Source: JADLGL01 sp050184415
GTDB taxonomy: Bacteria; Pseudomonadota; Alphaproteobacteria; Rhizobiales; Kaistiaceae
Length of the DNA: 64,000 nucleotides
Assembly (NCBI GenBank): GCA_050184415.1
Contig: JBFXAJ010000006.1
Coordinates: 75,733-139,732 of the forward strand
Direction: 5' to 3'
In this document: positions 42,768 through 52,129 of the stretch, piece after piece
Layout: every line of letters begins with the position of its first letter
Position numbering within the stretch: position 1 is the first letter of the stretch
Made by a program: the position numbers and the translations under genes
Notes under the pieces: model-generated
Databases searched by the model: none
What the model was told of the DNA's origin: nothing
What the model saw: only the letters and a program-made list of their open reading frames with translations

Positions 42768-44282
42768 ATGGCGCTTTCCCTCAAAGCCGAGCTACGCACC
42801 AGCCAGTCGCTGGTGATGACCCCGCAGCTGATGCAGGCCATCAAGCTGCTCCAGCTTTCCAGCCTCGACCTCGCTGCCTATGTCGACGCCGAGCTCGAGC
42901 GGAACCCGCTTCTCGAGCGGGCGGAGGCCGAGGACCTGGCGCCCGCCGCGGCCGATCTTGACCAGGCCGGTCCGGACGTCGCCGTCGAGGACGGCAACTG
43001 GTTCGAGACCGAGCTCGAGACCAGCCCGGCTGCGATCTCCGAGCGGCTCGATTCCGACCTCTCCAACGTCTTCCCCGACGACAACAACCGCGCCCAGCAG
43101 GAGGCGCCGCCGGCGCTGCCCGCGGACAACTGGGCCAACGGGCCGACCCGGCAGCCGGTCAGCGCCGACGACTACAACCTCGAAGCCTTCGTCGCCGACA
43201 GCAAGACGCTGCCGGAATTCCTCGCCGAGCAGCTCGGGCTCGCCACCGACGACCACGCGACGCGCCTGATCGGCATGACGCTGATCGCGGAGCTCGACGA
43301 GGCGGGCTACATGCGGGCGGACGTCTCCGAGCTGGCTCGGCGGCTCGGTGCCGGCGAAGCCGTCGTCTGTGAAACCCTCGCGCTTCTCAAGACCTTCGAG
43401 CCTACGGGCGTCTTCGCCGCCGATCTCGCCGAATGCCTCGCCCTCCAGCTTAGGGAGCGGAACCGTCTCGATCCGGCGATGGCGGCGCTTCTCGCCAATC
43501 TCGACCTCGTCGCCCGGCGCGATTATGCCGGCCTGCGGCGCCTCTGCGGCGTCGACGAGGCTGACCTCGCCGAGATGCTGGCGGAGATCCGCCGGCTGAA
43601 CCCGAAGCCCGCGGCGGGCTTCAACCCCGCGCCGATCCAGACCCTGATCCCGGACGTGCTCGTGACCCCGGCGCCGGACGGCGGCTGGAAGATCGAGCTC
43701 AACAGCGAGACGCTGCCCCGCCTCCTCGTCAACCACGCCTATCACTCGGTGGTTTCGGGCGCGTCGAAGAAGGACACCGACCGCGCCTTCATCGCCGAGC
43801 GGTTCCAGACGGCGAAATGGCTGATCGACAGCCTCGACCGCCGGGCGCGGACCATCCTCAAGGTCGCCACCGAGATCGTCCGCCAGCAGGACGGCTTTCT
43901 CACGCACGGCATCTCGCATCTCCGGCCGCTCAACCTGAAGGCGGTGGCCGATGCGATCTCGATGCATGAATCGACCGTGAGCCGCGTCACGTCGAACAAG
44001 TACATGGCCACCCAGCGCGGCATCTTCGAGCTGAAGTATTTCTTCACCTCGGCGATCGCGGCTGCCGGCGGCGGCGAGGCGCATTCGGCCGAAGCCGTCC
44101 GTCACCGCATCAAGACGATGATCGAAAACGAGACCGACAGCGCGCTCTCGGACGATACGATCGTGAAGCTCCTGCGGCAGAGCGGCATCGACATCGCGCG
44201 GCGGACCGTCGCCAAATATCGCGAGTCGATGCACATCCCCTCATCGGTCAACCGCAGGCGCGACCGCCAGGCCAGCGTCTGA
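42768..44282 (+). CDS. rpoN: RNA polymerase sigma-54 factor RpoN
   Basis: This 504-residue sigma factor recognises -24/-12 promoters. It has the Gln-rich activator-interacting N-terminus (LKAELRTSQSLVMTPQLMQAIKLLQLSS), an acidic linker (about 60-125) and core-binding and DNA-binding domains. The helix-turn-helix is ADAISMHESTVSRVTSNKYM, and the RpoN box ARRTVAKYRE is at about 477-486. The length is normal. It controls nitrogen and carbon functions in related species. The hpf gene usually found between rpoN and ptsN is absent. Confidence 0.98.
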   Translation: MALSLKAELRTSQSLVMTPQLMQAIKLLQLSSLDLAAYVDAELERNPLLERAEAEDLAPAAADLDQAGPDVAVEDGNWFETELETSPAAISERLDSDLSNVFPDDNNRAQQEAPPALPADNWANGPTRQPVSADDYNLEAFVADSKTLPEFLAEQLGLATDDHATRLIGMTLIAELDEAGYMRADVSELARRLGAGEAVVCETLALLKTFEPTGVFAADLAECLALQLRERNRLDPAMAALLANLDLVARRDYAGLRRLCGVDEADLAEMLAEIRRLNPKPAAGFNPAPIQTLIPDVLVTPAPDGGWKIELNSETLPRLLVNHAYHSVVSGASKKDTDRAFIAERFQTAKWLIDSLDRRARTILKVATEIVRQQDGFLTHGISHLRPLNLKAVADAISMHESTVSRVTSNKYMATQRGIFELKYFFTSAIAAAGGGEAHSAEAVRHRIKTMIENETDSALSDDTIVKLLRQSGIDIARRTVAKYRESMHIPSSVNRRRDRQASV

Positions 44283-44609
44283 TATCCCCAGCCTCCGGGC
44301 GTGAGATTGACTCCCCTGCCGACCCTCCCTAGAAGGGCGCGCGACGGACGGGCTTCGGCCCCGTTCAAGATGGACCGGGTTGCGGCAGCAGAGCTGGCCG
44401 CAACGGCAACGAAGCTTCAGAGCGAGCCGTGGCCCCATACCCGCCGGTCGACCACCAGAAAGGCCGAGATCACGGCAATTTCATGAGCCGGTCGCGATCG
44501 AGAGCGCGTTACGCGCCCACGAGCGTCTTCCGCGCTTTCAGCCCCGGGAGCCCGCCATCGGGCACATCCGCGTGCCTTTCGACGCGGCTCTGAACCACCA
44601 GGACCAGCC
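44283..44609. other. Intergenic stretch between rpoN and ptsN, no gene
   Basis: These 327 bases contain no supported gene. In many proteobacteria hpf (ribosome hibernation factor) lies here; no reading frame resembling HPF was found. No repeat family seen elsewhere in the window occurs in it. Confidence 0.5.
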
Positions 44610-45077
44610 ATGGACTTGAGCGATCTCATCCGTCCCGATTCGGTATTGCCGACGCTGAAAGCCAACGGGAAGAAGCAGGCGATCCAGGAGCTGGCCGCCA
44701 AGGGCGCGCTGGTGACGGGCCTCGATGAAAGGCTGATCTTCGAGACCCTTCTGCAGCGCGAGAAGCTCGGGTCGACCGGCGTCGGCGCCGGCATCGCGAT
44801 TCCCCACGGCAAGCTGCCTGGTCTCGACCGCATCCACGGCGTCTTCGCCCGTCTCGCCCGGCCGATCGATTTCGAGGCCCTGGACGACCAGCCGGTCGAC
44901 CTCCTGTTCCTTCTTCTCGCGCCGGAGAACGCCGGCGCCGACCATCTCAAGGCCCTCGCCCGCATCGCCCGCATCCTGCGCGAGCCCGGCGTCGCCGCCC
45001 GCCTCCGCGAAGCCAGCGACCCCACCGCCCTCTACGCCGTGCTCACCGAGGGCGGAGCGACGCCCAACGCGGCCTGA
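44610..45077 (+). CDS. ptsN: PTS IIA-like nitrogen regulatory protein PtsN
   Basis: This 155-residue cytoplasmic regulator is the EIIA-Ntr domain of the nitrogen PTS. The phosphorylated His is His66 in GVGAGIAIPHGKLPG. Start MDLSDLIRPDSVLPTLKANGKKQA and end LREASDPTALYAVL are typical. It integrates phosphate flow from PtsP/PtsO with potassium and nitrogen control. Position downstream of rpoN fits. Confidence 0.96.
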   Translation: MDLSDLIRPDSVLPTLKANGKKQAIQELAAKGALVTGLDERLIFETLLQREKLGSTGVGAGIAIPHGKLPGLDRIHGVFARLARPIDFEALDDQPVDLLFLLLAPENAGADHLKALARIARILREPGVAARLREASDPTALYAVLTEGGATPNAA

Positions 45078-45093
45078 GGCAGGGCGTCGGCCC

Positions 45094-46116
45094 GTGACGC
45101 TTCGACCCGAGGATCTTCTGTGTCCCGGGCTCTCAGGTCTCTACAGCCCGCTCGGCGACTTCTACATCGACCCGACGCGGCCCGTTCCGCGAGCGCTGAT
45201 CACCCATGGCCATTCCGACCACGCCCGGCCGGGCCATGACGCGGTGCTCGCGACGTCCGAGACGCTGTCGATCATGGCGTCCCGCCTCGGCGAGGGTTTT
45301 GCGGGCACCCGGCAGCCCGCCGCCTATGGCGAGACGATTTCGATCAACGGGGTCGACGTCACCTTCATCCCGGCCGGCCACGTCCTCGGCTCAGCGCAGA
45401 TCCTGGTCGAAGCGAAGGGGCTCCGGATCGTCGCCTCCGGCGACTACAAGCGTCAGGCCGATCCGACCTGCGCGACCTTCGTGCCGATCCGTTGCGACGT
45501 CTTCATCACCGAGGCGACCTTCGGCCTTCCCGTGTTCCGCCATCCCAGCGCCGCCGACGAGGTCGACCGGCTGATCGCGTCCACGGTGCAGTTCCCGGAA
45601 CGCACGCACTTCGTTGGCGCCTACGCCCTCGGCAAATCCCAACGCCTGATCCGCCTGCTGCGGGACGCCGGCTACGACCGTCCGATCTACATTCACGGCG
45701 CCCTCGACAGCCTGTGCCGGCTCTACGAGGCGGAGGGAGTCGCGCTCGGGCCCCTCGCCCACGCCACCGACAACAGCCTCGCCCGGGAGGACTTTGCCGG
45801 CGCGATCGTGATCGGACCGTCCGGCGCCTTCGAGGGGCCGTGGTCGCGGCGGTTTGCCGACCCGATCGTGGGCTTCGCGTCCGGCTGGATGCGGATCCGG
45901 CAACGGGCCAAGCAGGGCGGCGTCGAACTCCCGCTCGTGATCTCGGACCATGGCGACTGGGACGAGCTGACGGAGACGATCCGCGACACCGGCGCCGAGA
46001 CGGTCTGGGTCACGCATGGCCGCGAGGAAGCGCTGGTCCGCTGGGCGCAGCTCAACGGCATCGAAGCCCGGCCCCTCCACCTCATCGGCTACGAGGACGA
46101 GGAAGGGGAAGTCTAG
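45094..46116 (+). CDS. Ligase-associated DNA exonuclease, metallo-beta-lactamase fold
   Basis: This 340-residue enzyme combines metallo-beta-lactamase and beta-CASP-like elements. The metal motif THGHSDHARPGHD (HxHxDH) is at about 31-43, with GHVLGSAQILVEAKG and SGDYKRQ following, and the C-terminal HGREEALVRW. It matches the exonuclease encoded beside ATP-dependent DNA ligases in many Proteobacteria, where it is thought to process DNA ends for repair. The start is GTG at 45094, 16 bases after ptsN. The partner ligase follows after a small coiled-coil gene. Confidence 0.88.
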   Translation: MTLRPEDLLCPGLSGLYSPLGDFYIDPTRPVPRALITHGHSDHARPGHDAVLATSETLSIMASRLGEGFAGTRQPAAYGETISINGVDVTFIPAGHVLGSAQILVEAKGLRIVASGDYKRQADPTCATFVPIRCDVFITEATFGLPVFRHPSAADEVDRLIASTVQFPERTHFVGAYALGKSQRLIRLLRDAGYDRPIYIHGALDSLCRLYEAEGVALGPLAHATDNSLAREDFAGAIVIGPSGAFEGPWSRRFADPIVGFASGWMRIRQRAKQGGVELPLVISDHGDWDELTETIRDTGAETVWVTHGREEALVRWAQLNGIEARPLHLIGYEDEEGEV

Positions 46117-46204
46117 GCCCGCGGCTCCTCCTCCGGATTGATCGGGGCAAGCTCCGCACTGGTCCGGATTGGACAAGGTCGGTGGAGCTTCTTATCTTCC
46201 CGCA

Positions 46205-46408
46205 ATGGCTGACGATGCCGACAACCTCGTCCTCGAGCTGCTGCGGGCCGTCCATGGCGACATCGCCGAGATCAAGGCCGATACGGCTGAGATCAAGGAG
46301 CGCGTCGGCTTGCTCGAAAGCCAGTATGCCAGCCTGTCCCGCCGACTGGATCGTCAGGGCGGCGATATCGAGCAGATCAGGCAGCGTTTGAACCTCGCGG
46401 ACGCGTAG
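46205..46408 (+). CDS. Small coiled-coil protein
   Basis: This 67-residue protein is almost entirely heptad-like helix: DNLVLELLRAVHGDIAEIKADTAEIKERVGLLESQY and IEQIRQRLNL. Proteins of this kind are common in alphaproteobacteria, often as free-standing small genes. It could form a dimeric or trimeric coiled coil; function unknown. The ATG at 46205 is used because the preceding 12 codons are not family-like. It sits between the exonuclease and ligase genes. Confidence 0.7.
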   Translation: MADDADNLVLELLRAVHGDIAEIKADTAEIKERVGLLESQYASLSRRLDRQGGDIEQIRQRLNLADA

Positions 46409-46546
46409 CGAGCGAACTCGGGCGGCGCCTTGCTCGACCGGCGTGATTGAACTCGGCCGTTGACGTGGCAGCGGCCACTCCGCACGGCCGGCGGCATCGC
46501 CCCCGGAGCTTTGAGCCCGCCGGCCCCTCTCCTACATTGCCGGGAG

Positions 46547-48235
46547 ATGAACCGCTTTGCCGCCCTCCTCGACCGGCTGATCCTGTCGCCGCAGCGGAAC
46601 GTGAAGCTCCGGCTGATGGTCGACTATTTCCGGACCGCGCCCGATCCCGACCGCGGCTATGCGCTAGCGGCGCTAACAAGCGAACTCGCCATCCCGTCGG
46701 TGAAGCCGGCGATGTTGCGCAACCTCATCACCGAGCGGCTCGATCCGGTCCTCTTCGGCTATTCCTACGACTATGTCGGCGACCTCGCCGAGACCATCGC
46801 GCTGGCGTGGCCGGAGAATGCGCGCGATGCCGCGCCGGTCATTGCCGTGCCGGAGGGCCAGCTCGACCTCCTGGTGCGCATGGAGAAACCGGCGCCTGTG
46901 GTCGAGAATGATGATCCCGGACCGACGCTCGGCAACGTCGTGGAAAGCCTTCAGCGCGCCTCGCGGCTGACCGCCCCGCGGCTGATCGAGGAGCTTCTCG
47001 ACCATCTCGACTCCACCGGCCGGTGGGGTCTCATCAAGCTCGTCACCGGCGGGCTTCGCGTCGGCGTCTCGGCCCGGCTCGCCAAGCAGGCGCTGGCGGA
47101 TCTTGGCGGCAAGGCAGTCAACGAGATCGAGGAGGTCTGGCACGGGCTCGAGCCGCCCTATCGCGACCTCTTCGCCTGGCTCGAGGGACATGGCGCGCGC
47201 CCGACATCGAAGGCCGCGGCCCCGTTCCGGCCGGTGATGCTCTCGCATGCGCTGGCCGACAACGAGCTCGCGCTGATCACGCCGGACCTCTATGCCGCGG
47301 AGTGGAAGTGGGATGGCATCCGCGTGCAGGCGGTCGTCGAGCGCGGCACGAGGCGCCTCTACAGCCGGACCGGGGAAGACATTTCCGGCGCCTTCCCCGA
47401 TCTTGTCGCGGCGCTCGATTTCGAAGGCGCACTCGATGGGGAACTGCTGGTTGGCGCGGCGCACAATGAAGGTTTTGCGCCGCGGACCTTCGGCGACCTC
47501 CAGCAGCGGCTGAACCGGAAAATTGTCACCGACCGCGTCATGGCGGGCTTTCCGGCGTTCCTGAGGGCCTATGATGCCCTCGTCCTCGACGACGAGGATC
47601 TTCGCGGCCGGCCGTTCCGGGAGCGGCGGAAACGCCTCGAGGAATTCGTTAGCCGGTCGCGATCCGGGCGGATCGACTTGTCGCCGCTGGTTGCCTTTGC
47701 CGACGGGACGGAGCTGGCGGCCCTGCGAAGCACGCCGCCCAATCCGGTCATCGAAGGGCTGATGCTGAAGCGCTGGGACTCGGTCTACGAGCCGGGCCGC
47801 CCGAAGGGGCCGTGGTTCAAATGGAAGCGCGATCCGCACACGGTCGACGCCGTGCTGATGTACGCCCAGCGGGGCCACGGCAAGCGCTCGTCCTTCTATT
47901 CCGACTACACTTTTGGCGTCTGGACCGAGGGCGAGGGGGGCGACGAGCTGATCCCGGTCGGCAAGGCCTATTTCGGCTTCACCGACGAGGAGCTGGTCGA
48001 GATCGACCGTTTCGTCCGCAACAACACCGTGGCCCGCTTCGGCCCGGTGCGCGAGGTCGTTCATCAGCCGGACGCCGGGCTGGTGTTCGAGGTGGCATTC
48101 GAGGGGCTGAACCGGTCGACCCGGCACCGCTCCGGCGTCGCGATGCGCTTTCCGCGGATCGCCCGGCTGCGCTGGGACAAGCCGCCGGCCGAGGCCGACC
48201 GGCTCGAAACGCTGGAGGCATTGATCCGCAAGTGA
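46547..48235 (+). CDS. ATP-dependent DNA ligase (cisplatin damage response type)
   Basis: This 562-residue ligase has an N-terminal DNA-binding domain (about 1-200), an adenylation domain with the nucleophile Lys254 in AEWKWDGIR, and later motifs DGELLVG, EGLMLKRWDS and GPWFKWKRDP. An OB-fold ends in STRHRSGVAMRFPRIARLRWDK. It seals nicks with ATP and is associated with DNA damage tolerance together with the exonuclease upstream. The Lhr-type helicase and MPE phosphoesterase genes often found with this pair are not in the window. GGGAG lies unusually close before the ATG. Confidence 0.92.
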   Translation: MNRFAALLDRLILSPQRNVKLRLMVDYFRTAPDPDRGYALAALTSELAIPSVKPAMLRNLITERLDPVLFGYSYDYVGDLAETIALAWPENARDAAPVIAVPEGQLDLLVRMEKPAPVVENDDPGPTLGNVVESLQRASRLTAPRLIEELLDHLDSTGRWGLIKLVTGGLRVGVSARLAKQALADLGGKAVNEIEEVWHGLEPPYRDLFAWLEGHGARPTSKAAAPFRPVMLSHALADNELALITPDLYAAEWKWDGIRVQAVVERGTRRLYSRTGEDISGAFPDLVAALDFEGALDGELLVGAAHNEGFAPRTFGDLQQRLNRKIVTDRVMAGFPAFLRAYDALVLDDEDLRGRPFRERRKRLEEFVSRSRSGRIDLSPLVAFADGTELAALRSTPPNPVIEGLMLKRWDSVYEPGRPKGPWFKWKRDPHTVDAVLMYAQRGHGKRSSFYSDYTFGVWTEGEGGDELIPVGKAYFGFTDEELVEIDRFVRNNTVARFGPVREVVHQPDAGLVFEVAFEGLNRSTRHRSGVAMRFPRIARLRWDKPPAEADRLETLEALIRK

Positions 48236-48292
48236 TGGTCCTGTCCCAGGGGGCCGCCACATCAAGGCCGGATTGCGGGGCGAGGTCAGGCA

Positions 48293-48982
48293 ATGAACGG
48301 AACTGATTCGGCACGAGCGGCAATCGAGGGCACCAGTCCGCCTGCAACCGGAACCCGCGAGGCGGAGCGCCTCGAGGAGGCCCGGCTGCTCTTCGCGCGT
48401 CCGTGGCGCTTCCTCCTCGGCGTCGTCAAGCCCGACGGCTTTCCGCCGGGCGCGGGGATCGAGGTCGCGTTCGCCGGCCGGTCCAATGTCGGGAAATCGT
48501 CGCTCCTCAACGCCCTGACGGGACAGAAGAGCCTCGCGCGGACCTCCAACACGCCTGGCCGCACGAAAGAGCTGAACCTCTTCTCGTCAGACGAGGGGCT
48601 GACGCTGGTCGACATGCCCGGCTACGGCTACGCCAAGGTCGGCAGGGCCGCAGCCGATGCGTGGACCCGCCTGGTCTTCGCCTATCTCCGCAGCCGGCCC
48701 AACCTCCGCCGCGCCTATGTGCTGGTCGACAGCCGGCATGGCCTCAAGACCAGCGACCTCGAGGTGATGGACCTCCTCGATCGCGCTGCGGTCTCCTACC
48801 AGATCGTCCTCACCAAGACCGACAAGGTCAGCGCCGCGGAGCTCGCCGCCGTCACCAAGGCGGTGCTCGACATCGTCCGCCTTCGCCCGGCCGCTCACCC
48901 CGAGATCATCGCAACCTCGTCCGAAACCGGCGCGGGTATCGATCGCCTCCGGCTCGAGATTTCCGAGTTGCGCGGCACATGA
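48293..48982 (+). CDS. engB: Ribosome biogenesis GTPase EngB (YihA/YsxC)
   Basis: This 229-residue GTPase is needed for large-subunit assembly. Motifs are GRSNVGKSSLLNAL (G1), SNTPGRTKELNLF (G2), DMPGYGYAKV (G3), TKTD (G4) and the C-terminal SSETGAGIDRL (G5). An N-terminal extension of about 60 residues is usual for the family in alphaproteobacteria. Its stop overlaps the next gene by 4 bases. Confidence 0.95.
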   Translation: MNGTDSARAAIEGTSPPATGTREAERLEEARLLFARPWRFLLGVVKPDGFPPGAGIEVAFAGRSNVGKSSLLNALTGQKSLARTSNTPGRTKELNLFSSDEGLTLVDMPGYGYAKVGRAAADAWTRLVFAYLRSRPNLRRAYVLVDSRHGLKTSDLEVMDLLDRAAVSYQIVLTKTDKVSAAELAAVTKAVLDIVRLRPAAHPEIIATSSETGAGIDRLRLEISELRGT

Positions 48983-49434
48983 CCGCCGATCCGATGATGG
49001 CGCGGATCCAGGACGCCGTGCTCCGCCAGCTTCGCGGCGAGAAGGCCGAAGCCAGGGACGAGATGGCCGCTCTCTGGGAGGAGATCGGCGGCGACGGCGA
49101 TCCACTGCACCGCTGTACCCTAGCGCACTACATGGCGGACCTTCAGGAAGACCCGGTCTCCTCCCTCGAATGGAACGAGCGCTCCCTCACGGCTGCCGAG
49201 GCGCTGTCCGACGACCGGCTGCGGCTGACCTTCCCGGCGCTTTCGGTCGCGGGGTTCATGGCCTCCCTCCACCTCAATCTCGCCGAGGACTACCGGCAGC
49301 TCGCCGATGTGGACAATGCGCGCCGGCACCTCGTGCGCGGCGAGGTGGCTACCTCCGACCTTCCGGAGGGTGGCTATGGAGCGATGGTCCGAGCCGGACT
49401 CGCGCGCCTCAGGGCGGCGCTCGAAGCGCGCTGA
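48979..49434 (+). CDS. TPR-like hypothetical protein
   Basis: This 151-residue helical soluble protein contains RDEMAALWEEIGGDGDPLHRCTLAHYMADL, EWNERSLTAAEAL and LAEDYRQLADVDNARRHLVRGE. The helix pairs with A/L/Y spacing resemble tetratricopeptide-type repeats, and the end YGAMVRAGLARLRAALEA fits. Its function is unknown. The ATG overlaps the engB stop by 4 bases, so it is translationally coupled to engB. Confidence 0.65.
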   Translation: MTADPMMARIQDAVLRQLRGEKAEARDEMAALWEEIGGDGDPLHRCTLAHYMADLQEDPVSSLEWNERSLTAAEALSDDRLRLTFPALSVAGFMASLHLNLAEDYRQLADVDNARRHLVRGEVATSDLPEGGYGAMVRAGLARLRAALEAR

Positions 49435-50173
49435 CGAGGTTCTGCCTCTCAGCCCGCGTTGGCGACGCGGGAAAACCGCTGCTCGTTTCGACGGCCTGGA
49501 CGGCGTCCGAGTCACCACTACCGCCACATCACCGGATCGGGTGATGGGAATGCGCTCAGCGGCTGGGCTCCAATACTGTATAGATGACGACGATCGATAG
49601 CTGACTTGCAGTCATGTCTGTTCCAGATCGTATATCTGGGCGCGCTGTCCATCCCGCCCGATAAATTCGTTTTAGTCAAATTTCTTATTCCAACGATGCT
49701 CTCAATTCAGAGCTGCGATCAGATATTTGCCGAACGACAATTGTCGAGATCACAGCCAATCTCCGTGACAGCCGCAACTTAGGATATACTTTGTTGGAGA
49801 ATGGTCGCCGGATTTTGCTGAATTAAATATTCATATTTACATAAGACATTGATTCATAACGCTTGTTGTCGGGCGGTTGACAGCTTGTCACGTCAACGTG
49901 TCGCATCCCCCATGCAGGTGACATTGCGGCGCCTGGCGGGGATCGGCAACGCGAAGAGCGGTGCGACCGCCCGGCCAGACGTCGCAGAGGGGTTTCCTGC
50001 GGGGTCCGAAACGCCGGACCGTCGCGCGAGGTTCGTCGGCGCAACCGCCGCCGGACCAAAACGAGGGAATCGCCGTACTTGCCTTGCGCTGAGCCTGCCG
50101 GTGCACCGGCAGGTGGGGCATTGGCGGCAGACCCCAAGACAAAGACTTAACAACCCTAGGGAGGAATGAAGAC
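49435..50173. other. Long AT-richer leader region before the PQQ dehydrogenase
   Basis: No supported gene lies in these 740 bases. The part at about 49560-49870 is clearly AT-rich compared with the rest of the window, with A/T runs near 49820-49850. TTGACA at 49877-49882 is a -35-like hexamer without a good -10. TTGAC and GTCAA flank it in inverted orientation. At 50094-50113 there is a perfect 20-base palindrome (CCTGCCGGTG then CACCGGCAGG), 60 bases before the dehydrogenase start, a candidate operator or leader hairpin. Confidence 0.55.
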
Positions 50174-52090
50174 ATGAGGTCTTCGAACACTTTGAAGGTG
50201 ACGGCATCGCTGACGGCGCTTGCCGCGGGCTGCGGCATCGCCACCTCGGCGTCCGCCAATGCGGACGTTGACGCCCTCGTCGCCGACCCCGGCAACGTGG
50301 TGATGCCGTCCATCACCTACAGCGGCTGGAACTACTCGCTGCTCGACCAGATCACGCTCGACAATGTCGGGGATCTCCAGCTCGCCTGGACCTGGCAGGT
50401 CGGCATCATGGATTCCCACGAGGCTTCGCCGCTGGTCGTTGGCGATACGATGTACATCGTCTCGCCGAAGCCGAACTACGTCTACGCGCTCGACCTGACC
50501 CGGGACGGCGTCATCACCTGGGAGTTCCGCCCCGACATGAACGTCGAGGAGGCGACCCGTCAGGCATGCTGCGGCGCGCAGACCCGCGGCCTCAACTACG
50601 CCGAAGGCAAGATCTTCTTCAACACCCTCGACGGCCAGTTCTTCGCCCTCGATGCGGCGACCGGCGAAGCCCTGTGGCGGAGCACCGGTGCCGACCTCTC
50701 GATCGGCGAGACCACCGTCGGCAACATGCTGGTCGCGAATGACCTCCTCATCGCCGGCAATGCCGGCGGCGAGCGCGGCGTGCGCGGCAAGGTCCAGGCC
50801 TTCGACATCAACACCGGCAACCTGCAGTGGGTGATGTACAATATGGGCCCCGACAACGAAGTCGGCATCGGCCCGCGCTTCAACTCGTTCTACGAGGACG
50901 ACCGCCAGGGCTCGCTGGTGACCTGGTACGGCGACAGCTGGCGCCGTGGCGGCGGCACTGTGTGGGGCTACTTCACCTGGGACCAGGAACACAACATCTT
51001 CCACTATTCGACCGGCAATTGCGGTCCGTGGAACCCCGACTATCGCCGTGAATGGGGCGTGGTCACGCTCGACGAGAATGGCGGCCTGATCGACTACCGC
51101 AACAACTGGTGCGCCGGCGAAATGGCCCGCGACGCCACGACCGGCGAGCTGATCTGGGCCTACGGCATCACCCCGGCCGATCCGTGGGACCTCGACGAGC
51201 CGCTGATCACCCCGCTGATCGACCTCGAGATCGGCGGAACGATGCGGCAGACCGCGGTGAAGGCCACCCGGACCGGCTGGTTCTACATCTGGGATCGCGT
51301 GACCGGCGAAATCCTCAACGACCCGTGGATGTTCGAGTACTCGGACTTCCGCGGCCCGGTAAACCTCGAGACCGGCCGCCCGCAGTACTTCTACGACAAG
51401 TGGGCGTTCACCGACGTCGAGGATCGCCGCCGCTACACCGACGCCGATCCCGGCCGCAACGCCGACGGCACGACGGTCGCCGACTACACCGGCACCGAGA
51501 TCGTGTGGTGCCCGGGCACCAACGCCCGCAACTGGCAGCAGGACGCCTGGTCGCCGCGCACCGGCCTTCTCTATACGACCACGACCACCGACTGCGCCAC
51601 GCAGGTCGTGTTCGAGGGCGACTTCGTTCCCGGTGAGGGCTACACCCTCCGCCGCGGTGCCGGCCCCGCGCCGCGCCTCGGCATGGACGGCCAGCCGATC
51701 ACCTACCAGAGCCGCCTCGTCGCCAACTCGCCGACCGAGAGCCGGACGGTGTGGGAAGTCCAGTTCCCGTACCTCAACATGGTCCCCGTGATGGCCACCG
51801 CGACCGACCTCCTGTTCATGACCGACAACGCCACCGGCCGCTTCACCGCCCGCGACGCCACGAACGGCGAAGTGGTGTGGGAGTTCCGGACCGGCGCGTC
51901 GATCTTCCAGAGCCCGATCAGCTACATCGGGCCCGACGGGCAGCAGTACATCGCGGTGATCTCGAGCCAGCGCGAGACCAACGCGGCCGTCGCCATCGAC
52001 GCCGCGCCGGACGCGTCGTCCCGATACCGCCGCACGGGCACGACGCTCTACGTCTTCGCCCTGCCGCAGGAAGTCGCCGGCGCGCTGTAG
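50174..52090 (+). CDS. PQQ-dependent alcohol dehydrogenase, lanthanide-type signature (copy 1)
   Basis: This 638-residue periplasmic quinoprotein has a signal peptide (to about residue 28, SASA) and an eight-bladed propeller with tryptophan-docking-like repeats. Vicinal cysteines (CCGAQTRG, about 132) match the PQQ-site disulfide, YSTGNCGPWN carries the metal-ligand Asn, and PWDLDEP holds catalytic Asp339 plus Asp341. The Asp-X-Asp pair is the mark of lanthanide-dependent (XoxF/ExaF-like) enzymes. Extra cysteines (NNWCA, WCPG) are atypical. GGGAGGA supports the start. No cytochrome c or PQQ synthesis gene is adjacent. The alcohol substrate is unknown. Confidence 0.88.
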   Translation: MRSSNTLKVTASLTALAAGCGIATSASANADVDALVADPGNVVMPSITYSGWNYSLLDQITLDNVGDLQLAWTWQVGIMDSHEASPLVVGDTMYIVSPKPNYVYALDLTRDGVITWEFRPDMNVEEATRQACCGAQTRGLNYAEGKIFFNTLDGQFFALDAATGEALWRSTGADLSIGETTVGNMLVANDLLIAGNAGGERGVRGKVQAFDINTGNLQWVMYNMGPDNEVGIGPRFNSFYEDDRQGSLVTWYGDSWRRGGGTVWGYFTWDQEHNIFHYSTGNCGPWNPDYRREWGVVTLDENGGLIDYRNNWCAGEMARDATTGELIWAYGITPADPWDLDEPLITPLIDLEIGGTMRQTAVKATRTGWFYIWDRVTGEILNDPWMFEYSDFRGPVNLETGRPQYFYDKWAFTDVEDRRRYTDADPGRNADGTTVADYTGTEIVWCPGTNARNWQQDAWSPRTGLLYTTTTTDCATQVVFEGDFVPGEGYTLRRGAGPAPRLGMDGQPITYQSRLVANSPTESRTVWEVQFPYLNMVPVMATATDLLFMTDNATGRFTARDATNGEVVWEFRTGASIFQSPISYIGPDGQQYIAVISSQRETNAAVAIDAAPDASSRYRRTGTTLYVFALPQEVAGAL

Positions 52091-52129
52091 CGCCCACGAA
52101 GGTCCTTCCGGACCATCGGCAGCAATCAG

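Noticed and set aside
49823..50137. 104-codon minus-strand frame upstream of PQQ dehydrogenase copy 1
   Set aside because: Arg-rich with no family, and it spans the AT-rich leader and the palindrome; not supported as a gene.
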